Assembly: GCA_024693915.1 (NCBI GenBank)
Contig: JAILKG010000195.1
Span: 1-33,005 of the forward strand
Source of the DNA: Treponema sp.
GTDB taxonomy: Bacteria > Spirochaetota > Spirochaetia > Treponematales > Treponemataceae
Reading direction: 5' to 3'
Length of the DNA: 33,005 nucleotides
In this document: positions 16,111 to 22,434 of the stretch, piece after piece
How positions within the stretch are numbered: position 1 is the first letter of the stretch
How the letters are laid out: every line of letters begins with the position of its first letter
Notes under the pieces: generated by a model
Database searches by the model: none
Seen by the model: the letters and a program-made list of their open reading frames with translations, nothing else
What the model was told of the DNA's origin: nothing
Position numbers and translations under genes: made by a program

Positions 16111-19100
16111 ATGAAGAAAACTATTTTTAGAAATCTAGCTTTTTTTGCCCTTCTTTCAGTTTCCGCTCTTCTTTCTGCGGAAAAAAAGGAAAGGTACTTT
16201 TCTCCAAATAATGACGGTATTCAGGACGAATTTGTAGTTCCTTTGAAAATTTCAGACAGAAGATACATCACTTCCTGGAGCCTTACAATTGAAGACGAAG
16301 GCGGCAAGGTAATCCGAACAATTGGAAACAAAGTTGCTCTTCCAAGCCGACTGACTTTTAAGCAGTTTTTTAAACAACTTATTTCTGTAAAAACTGGAGT
16401 TACAATTCCATCAAATGTTTCCTGGAACGGTGCCATGGATAACGGTGAAACCGCTCCTGACGGAAAATATTTCTACTATTTTTCTGCAACTGATGACAAC
16501 GGAAACAAGGGTGTGACAGAAAAATACCCTGTTGTAATCGATACAGTTGCTCCATTTGTCGTGGTGTCTCAGCCAGCTGACAAGATTTTTGGTGAAGGAG
16601 CCAAGGCTGAGCTTGCATTAAAGCAGACTGGTTCAAGGGAAGACACCTGGACTGGCCGCTTCCGCAACGCTTCCGGCGATGTTGTTCGTACTTTCAAGTG
16701 GGAAGATTCAGAGCCTGCAAACTTTAAGTGGAACGGTTCTGACGAAGAAGGGCGCTTTGTTCCAGACGGAATCTATTCTTACGAAGTGAGCGCAACTGAC
16801 CGTGCAGGAAACGTTTCTGAGCCTGCATCGGTTTCAAACATCATTTACTCGGCAGAAAAACCTGCTACAAATATCGTTCTTGCAAGTTCAAAATATTTTT
16901 CTCCAAATACCGATTCAAAGAATTCTGCAGTTAAATTTGACGTAACAATTCCTGTTCCGGAAGCAAGCAGCGGAAACAAGCTTACTGCCTGGGCTGTAAA
17001 AATTGTTGATAAAAACGGTAAGGTTTACAAAACTCTGGATCAGACAAACAGCGGAGAAGTTCCACCTTCATCAATTATTTTTGATGGAACAGGAGATAAC
17101 GGAAAACTCATTCCTCAGGGAATTTATACAGCAGTGGTTTCTGCAGCATATTTGAACGGTTACGAACCAGCTGTAATCAAATCCCCTGAAGTAATTCTTG
17201 ATACAACAAAACCTTCTGCTCAGATTTCAGTTTCTGACAAGATTTTTGGTGCCGGTTCAAAAACTCACGTAAAAATCTCCATGCTTATGGATTCAACCGG
17301 AAAGTTTGCTTCTATTCCTGCATGGAAGGGAAAAATTTACGATGCCGAAAATCCTGAGTTCGTTGTAAAAGAGTATGATTTTGGTGAATTCCCTCCTGAA
17401 TCAATCGAATGGAACGGTTTTGCTTCTAACGGTAAGCTTTCTCCTGATGCAAAATACCGCTTTGAACTTAAGGCAACTGACCTTGCAGGAAATACCGGCG
17501 TAATTACCAGCGCAGATACTTTTGAACTCAGCACAAAAGACGTAAAAATTCTTCTTTCTGCCAGCGATGCAGCATTCAGTCCAAACGGAAACAAGGTTAG
17601 GGATTCTATAACATTCTCTCCTGTTTTGAAGGATGCTGATGGAATTGCAAGCTATGTTTTCAAAATTCTGGATTCAAAAGGAACTGCTGTAAAAACTGTA
17701 AAAGATTCTTCAAAGCTTCCTGCTAACTTTACATGGGACGGAAAGGACGAAAGCGGAATTATCTGCCCTGACGGAACTTATTCTGCTTCCCTTGAAATTG
17801 CTTCTACAAACGGTTCTTCTGCAACTGTAGCAACTCCTGCCTTTGTGCTTGATACTCTTCCACCAAAGCTTGACGCTCAGGCTCCATGGACAGCATTCAG
17901 CCCGGACGGAGACGGAGTTCAGGATACAATTCCTGTAACAATTACAAACAGCACAAAAGAAGCTCTCTGGAAGGTTGATGTTTTGAACGCTTCAGGAAAA
18001 GTTGTAAAAACTTACACCTGGCAGAACAATATCCGCACAAACGGAAAAGATATGTTTGAGTGGGATGGTTCTGATTCAAGCGGAAACCGTGCTGCAGACG
18101 GAAATTATTCCATCGTGATTTCTTCTGAAGATGAAGCAGGAAACTCTTTCCAGACAAAAATTGCTTCTCTCACACTTGATAGCCGTGAAACAAAGGCATA
18201 CATCACCGCTGAAAATGAAGGAATTTCTCCTAATGGAGATAATGTTCTTGATACTCAGAAATTTGATATTAAAACCAGTGTTGCTGACGGAATTCTTTCA
18301 TGGAACTTTGATATCAGAAATGAAAACGGTCAGTCTGTTCGTGGCTGGTCTGATAAGGATAGCGCAAATCTTCCTGCAAGTATTACCTGGGATGGTCTTA
18401 CTTCTGACGGCAAAGCTGCTGAAGGAAACTTTACAGGAACTTTGAACATTGTCTATAAGAAAGGTAACCGGGTTACTTCAACTTCTTCTTCATTTATTTG
18501 TACTGCCACAGCACCGGAACTTTCTGTTAGAACAGCTCCAGAATATTTCAGTCCTGATAACGACGGAACAGATGATGACCTCTTTATCAAACTCAGCGGA
18601 AAATCTAAGGCTCAGTTCAAAAACTGGTCATTTGTGATTGCTGATCCAAATGGAAAGCCATTCTGGCAGACAAAGGGAACTTCTTCAATTACAGACAGAA
18701 TCATCTGGGATGGTCTTTCTAACATTCAGAAGGATGCAGGCGGAAGGGCAGAAAGGGTACAGTCTGCAATGGATTATCCATATACATTCACAGTTACAGA
18801 TACACTGGGTATGACAAGCACTGTAAAAGGTGTAATTCCTATCGATGTACTTGTAATTGTTGACGGGCCTTACTTAAAGATGGCAGTTCCTTCTATTATA
18901 TTCCGTTCAGACAATGCTGACTTTAAGACCAGCAATGAAATCAAGAACGGCTTGAAACCGGAACAGGCTGCTAACAATGAAAAGGTTCTTAAACGAATTG
19001 CTGAAATTTTGAACAAGTTTAAGGAGTACAAGGTTACTGTTGTAGGTCATGCAAACCGTGTAACAGATAACGAAGCCGAAGAGACTGAAGACAATCCAAA

Positions 19101-19293
19101 ACTTTGGGGACCGGCTCTTATCCCTCTTTCTGGAAAGAGAGCTGAGTTCGTAAAGGATTACCTTGTAAAGAAGGGCGTTAGCGCAAGCCGTCTTTCAACT
19201 GAAGGTAAGGGTGGTACAGAACTGGTTGTTGACTACAAAGATAAAGACAACAACTGGAAAAACCGCCGTGTTGAATTTATTCTTGAAAAATAA
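16111..19293 (+). CDS. Large exported protein with repeated FlgD-Ig/CHU_C-like modules and OmpA-like C-terminus
   Basis: 1060 aa; signal peptide; repeated modules opening FSPNNDGIQDEF, FSPNTDSKNSAVKF, FSPNGNKVRDSITF, FSPDGDGVQDTIPV, ISPNGDNVLDTQKF, FSPDNDGTDDDLFI; C-terminal VTVVGHANRV...LSGKRAEFVKDYLVKKGVSASRLSTEGKGG...NRRVEFILEK. Confidence 0.88.
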   Translation: MKKTIFRNLAFFALLSVSALLSAEKKERYFSPNNDGIQDEFVVPLKISDRRYITSWSLTIEDEGGKVIRTIGNKVALPSRLTFKQFFKQLISVKTGVTIPSNVSWNGAMDNGETAPDGKYFYYFSATDDNGNKGVTEKYPVVIDTVAPFVVVSQPADKIFGEGAKAELALKQTGSREDTWTGRFRNASGDVVRTFKWEDSEPANFKWNGSDEEGRFVPDGIYSYEVSATDRAGNVSEPASVSNIIYSAEKPATNIVLASSKYFSPNTDSKNSAVKFDVTIPVPEASSGNKLTAWAVKIVDKNGKVYKTLDQTNSGEVPPSSIIFDGTGDNGKLIPQGIYTAVVSAAYLNGYEPAVIKSPEVILDTTKPSAQISVSDKIFGAGSKTHVKISMLMDSTGKFASIPAWKGKIYDAENPEFVVKEYDFGEFPPESIEWNGFASNGKLSPDAKYRFELKATDLAGNTGVITSADTFELSTKDVKILLSASDAAFSPNGNKVRDSITFSPVLKDADGIASYVFKILDSKGTAVKTVKDSSKLPANFTWDGKDESGIICPDGTYSASLEIASTNGSSATVATPAFVLDTLPPKLDAQAPWTAFSPDGDGVQDTIPVTITNSTKEALWKVDVLNASGKVVKTYTWQNNIRTNGKDMFEWDGSDSSGNRAADGNYSIVISSEDEAGNSFQTKIASLTLDSRETKAYITAENEGISPNGDNVLDTQKFDIKTSVADGILSWNFDIRNENGQSVRGWSDKDSANLPASITWDGLTSDGKAAEGNFTGTLNIVYKKGNRVTSTSSSFICTATAPELSVRTAPEYFSPDNDGTDDDLFIKLSGKSKAQFKNWSFVIADPNGKPFWQTKGTSSITDRIIWDGLSNIQKDAGGRAERVQSAMDYPYTFTVTDTLGMTSTVKGVIPIDVLVIVDGPYLKMAVPSIIFRSDNADFKTSNEIKNGLKPEQAANNEKVLKRIAEILNKFKEYKVTVVGHANRVTDNEAEETEDNPKLWGPALIPLSGKRAEFVKDYLVKKGVSASRLSTEGKGGTELVVDYKDKDNNWKNRRVEFILEK

Positions 19294-19348
19294 TATTTGA
19301 CGAAAAGCAGTTTTTCTTATTTTTGAATACTGTTTTTAGTAGGGAATG

Positions 19349-19382
19349 CGGGCTGCCTGTGATGGGCGGCCCGTTTTTTTTT
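19349..19382 (+). terminator. Rho-independent terminator
   Basis: CGGGCTGCC-TGTGAT-GGGCGGCCCG followed by a T tract. Confidence 0.8.
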
Positions 19383-19384
19383 AC

Positions 19385-19573
19385 TTATTAGAAAAATTCG
19401 ATGATGGAAAGGATAATTTTGTATCTGGATTTGATTCTGAAGATATAAAACAAGAAGCGACAGACTCCATAAAGTCGGTGAACGCCCTTTATGGCTACAC
19501 GCCTGAGTTTCTCGAAATATACGCTCAGGTGGGAGTTGTTTACGCTTCTCTTAATCCTAATATAGCTTGTTAG
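19385..19573 (+). pseudogene. Probable 3' remnant of a protein-coding gene
   Basis: Protein-like LLEKFDDGKDNFVSGFDSEDIKQEATDSIKSVNALYGYTPEFLEIYAQVGVVYASLNPNIAC-stop, abutting the preceding terminator with no plausible start of its own. Confidence 0.45.
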
Positions 19574-19591
19574 TGAGTGGATAGTGTTTTT

Positions 19592-19809
19592 CGGCTACTG
19601 CAGGTTTTGCCGTTACGGTTGCTGACTTCCTGTCAGCTCCCTCCACGGCGCCTTTGTTCGCTTTCGGGCACCTCCTGTGCCCTCATCGAATAAAATGCTG
19701 CGCCACTACTCGCTTTTTGGGCGCTCACTTCGGTTCAAAACCTGGTTATGGTTAATAAGAAAATTTGAGTTAAATAAAAAAAAGCTTCCTGATTTCTCAA
19801 GAAGCTTTT
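19592..19809 (-). repeat. 218-bp repeat unit A: tRNA-Asn 3'-end mimic, structured element, AT-rich tail, hairpin
   Basis: CGGCTACTGCAGGTTTTG (17/18 to the tRNA 3' end), element 19601-19744 closed by CAGGTTTTG/CAAAACCTG, GTTAAATAAAA, hairpin AAGCTTC...GAAGCTTTT. Confidence 0.85.
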
Positions 19810-20027
19810 CGGCTGCTGCAGGTTTTGGCATTCCAGTCAGCGACTTCCTGTCGCTTCCTTTCATGCCGGCTTCGCTCACTGTCGCCGCCGTCCTGGCGGC
19901 TTTTCACGGAAAACGCTCCGCACTGCTCGCCTTTTCCGTGCGTTCGCTCCGCTTCAAAACCTGATTTATATTTAATAAATATGATTTTACGTTAAATAAA
20001 AAAGGGTCTGAACTTATCAGACCCTTT
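19810..20027 (-). repeat. 218-bp repeat unit B: tRNA-Asn 3'-end mimic, structured element, AT-rich tail, hairpin
   Basis: CGGCTGCTGCAGGTTTTG (18/18 to the tRNA 3' end), element 19819-19963, GTTAAATAAAA, hairpin GGGTCTGA...TCAGACCC (the tRNA terminator). Confidence 0.85.
20003..20027 (-). terminator. Terminator of tRNA-Asn
   Basis: Minus strand AAAGGGTCTGATAAGTTCAGACCCTTTTTTATTT directly after the tRNA 3' end. Confidence 0.75.
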
Positions 20028-20100
20028 CGGCTGCTGCAGGTTTTGAACCTGCGACACATGGATTAACAGTCCATTGCTCTACCAGCTGAGCTAAGCAACC
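20028..20100 (-). tRNA. tRNA-Asn (anticodon GTT), CCA not encoded
   Basis: 73 nt: GGTTGCT TA GCTC AGCTGGTA GAGC A ATGGA CTGTTAA TCCAT GTGTC GCAGG TTCAAAA CCTGC AGCAGCC G; all four stems pair. Confidence 0.96.
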
Positions 20101-20126
20101 ATCAGTTCATTGCTGAACGTGAAAAT

Positions 20127-20155
20127 AATATACTCTTTTTCAAATATTTAGTCAA
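20127..20155 (-). promoter_or_regulatory. Promoter of tRNA-Asn
   Basis: Minus strand TTGACT, 17 bp, TATATT; a leader hairpin GTTCA-GCAA-TGAAC lies at 20105-20118. Confidence 0.7.
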
Positions 20156-20181
20156 TAGCAATAAAGGATTTATTTTAAATT

Positions 20182-22434
20182 TTATTTCAATATTTGCTCA
20201 ACGGTGTCTTTTATGGGTTTATTATCGTAAAGCCAGGCATACATGGAGGAAGCGCCTGTGAGTTTGCGACCGTATTCCCGGGTTTCGTCGTAGGGGGCAA
20301 TTTCAAGAAAGAGATCCATTGGCAGGCTGTTTTTTTGTGCAACCCAGCGGCGGATTCTTGTTATTCCGGTATTGTAAGAGAGCAGGGCCTGAATCTGAGA
20401 GCCGTTTAGTCTCCTAATCAGTTCTGCAAGATAAAATGCACCGAATTCTATATTCGTTTCGGCGTCCCTCAAATCGTATTCCTTTATTTTTAGTTTTTTT
20501 GCTACATCCCCTGCGGTGGAGTCCATCAGCTGGCTGAGTCCAACGGCGCTGGCAAAACTTTTTACATCTTTATCAAAAAAACTTTCGCTTCGGATAAGGC
20601 CGTACAAAAGCTCATCAGGGATTTCGTATTTTTCTGCGGCAGCATCGATAAGGGGCTGGTAATCTTTTGGAAAGAGAAGTTTCAGCTCTTCTTTTGTGAT
20701 TTTTCTGTCGCTCTTTTTAAGGGCTTTTGCCACCATTCTCAAACTCTGGGGATAATATTTTGGAAAGTTTTTTCCGCACTCGTTTAAAAAGGCGGAAAGT
20801 GCACAGATTGTATCCATGGAGAAAATTGAACCGGTAGAAGACAATTTTACAAATTCAGGATAAATTTTATCTGCAAAGCCAAAATCTGCGTAGCCTCGCA
20901 AAAGAATTTCTGCATTCCGGTCAGTTTTTTCACCCTTTTCTTTATCTAAAAGCCTGGTTTTGCAGACAATTTTTTCAATTTCTTTATTTGTAAGTTCCAT
21001 TCTGGAAATTGCGCTTACCATGTAATAAAAATCGTCAGCGGATTTTAGTGAAGCTTCAAATAAAGAGGAAGGTGAATCATCCTGGTCGTAGCTGCTGGAA
21101 TCTGCCAGTTTTTCCTGCAGAAGTCTGGCAGAGATATAGGCGTAGCGGCTTTCCATATATGGAGAAAGATAGCCCTGGGCCTTATTGTAGATTTTATAAA
21201 ATTCGTTCCATTTTCCTTCAGTTAGAAGGAGGTTGGAAAGCAAATCTAAAAGGTCGTCAAAGTAGGCGCTATTATGCCAGATTTTTGCATTTTCCTGGAT
21301 TGCCCGGCTTCCGTTCAGAGAATTTTTTCTGATGGCAAGTTTAAGCAGATACCAGAGGGCATTATCGGCATGATCATTCGAGGAAGAAAATTCCATGGCC
21401 TTTCTGTAGCAGTTTTCTGCCCTGGAATAATAGTCACCGGCCAGTTCGTAGATTCGTCCAGCATAAAAATTAAAGTAAAACGCTTCGTTTCTCCCGGCAT
21501 TTTCAGAATGCTTGTTTTCTGTCCAGTAAGATTTTTCCTGCCGGCTATTGATGTTATTTGTTTTAGAATTAAGTGAAGAATTTTGTGGCTGAAGAAAATT
21601 TTCCTTTTCTTTTACCATATCGGAAAGATATTTTTCAAGGATCCTAATATTCTGAAGGTAATTTTTATTTCCATAAAGAAGCACTTTTCCAATATCGGAG
21701 CACATTGTGGAAGGAATTTCCTTTCCTTCTGATTCAAAAAGATCGAGAATTCCCTGGACTTTTTCTACTGCTTCTGAATACTGTCGCTTAATTGCCAGCA
21801 GCCTGAAATTCAAAAGTTCTTTTTGATTTTCATTAAGATTTTCTTCAATGAATTCTGCGTTTTCTGTAAAAAAGTTCTGATGTTCGCTTGATAATGGACA
21901 TTCCAAAAACCACTTAAAGATTTCTTCTGGCAGACGGCTGTCATTTTTTTCTTTCATGGCCTTTAAGCGCAGGGCAATAAGGCTTGCACTGGCAGAATAA
22001 AAATCCAGTTCGTTTGTAAAAAAAATCACTCTGGAAAACTCTTTGCTTGTAAAATAGTCTTGGACTGCAAAAAGCAGGGCATCCTGATCCCTGTATTTTT
22101 CCAGGTACAAATCTTCCATTTCTATGCGGTTTTTCTGATTTTGTAATAAAATAAGATTTTCATAGCTGCGGCGGGCACACCACTCGCTGCCTTTTTTTGA
22201 GGTGAAGGAAAAATTTTTCTGGGCTTCCTGAATGTCGCCTCTTTGAAGGGCTTTGAGTCCCAGAAAATAGTTGACGTCGTTTCCATACTTCTTTTGAAGC
22301 TGATAGGAAGGCCGCTTGCAGGAAGCAAGAGAAAAAGAGCTTGCAAAAGAAGTGCAGAAGATTAGCAGAGAAAGAAACTTTTTTAATTTTCCTGAAGAAG
22401 TTCTTCCGGCATTCCTAAAAAATCTGGAAATCAT
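20182..22434 (-). CDS. Soluble lytic murein transglycosylase-like lipoprotein
   Basis: 750 aa; lipobox-like SLASC; C-terminal SLT domain LLYGLIRSESFFDKDVKSFASAVGLSQLMDSTAGDVAKKL...AFYLAELIRRLNGSQIQALLSYNTG. Confidence 0.92.
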   Translation of the reverse strand: MISRFFRNAGRTSSGKLKKFLSLLIFCTSFASSFSLASCKRPSYQLQKKYGNDVNYFLGLKALQRGDIQEAQKNFSFTSKKGSEWCARRSYENLILLQNQKNRIEMEDLYLEKYRDQDALLFAVQDYFTSKEFSRVIFFTNELDFYSASASLIALRLKAMKEKNDSRLPEEIFKWFLECPLSSEHQNFFTENAEFIEENLNENQKELLNFRLLAIKRQYSEAVEKVQGILDLFESEGKEIPSTMCSDIGKVLLYGNKNYLQNIRILEKYLSDMVKEKENFLQPQNSSLNSKTNNINSRQEKSYWTENKHSENAGRNEAFYFNFYAGRIYELAGDYYSRAENCYRKAMEFSSSNDHADNALWYLLKLAIRKNSLNGSRAIQENAKIWHNSAYFDDLLDLLSNLLLTEGKWNEFYKIYNKAQGYLSPYMESRYAYISARLLQEKLADSSSYDQDDSPSSLFEASLKSADDFYYMVSAISRMELTNKEIEKIVCKTRLLDKEKGEKTDRNAEILLRGYADFGFADKIYPEFVKLSSTGSIFSMDTICALSAFLNECGKNFPKYYPQSLRMVAKALKKSDRKITKEELKLLFPKDYQPLIDAAAEKYEIPDELLYGLIRSESFFDKDVKSFASAVGLSQLMDSTAGDVAKKLKIKEYDLRDAETNIEFGAFYLAELIRRLNGSQIQALLSYNTGITRIRRWVAQKNSLPMDLFLEIAPYDETREYGRKLTGASSMYAWLYDNKPIKDTVEQILK

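Noticed and set aside
19601-19963. Integron attC sites as an explanation of the CAGGTTTTG...CAAAACCTG elements
   Set aside because: attC sites share conserved structure over sequence, but the ends do not match the RYYYAAC/GTTRRRY core and no integrase or cassette ORFs are in view. Kept only as a remote alternative.
19677-19964. 95-aa plus-strand ORF over the tRNA-linked array
   Set aside because: Spans two structured repeat elements; the reading frame follows from the repeat sequence rather than from a protein signal.
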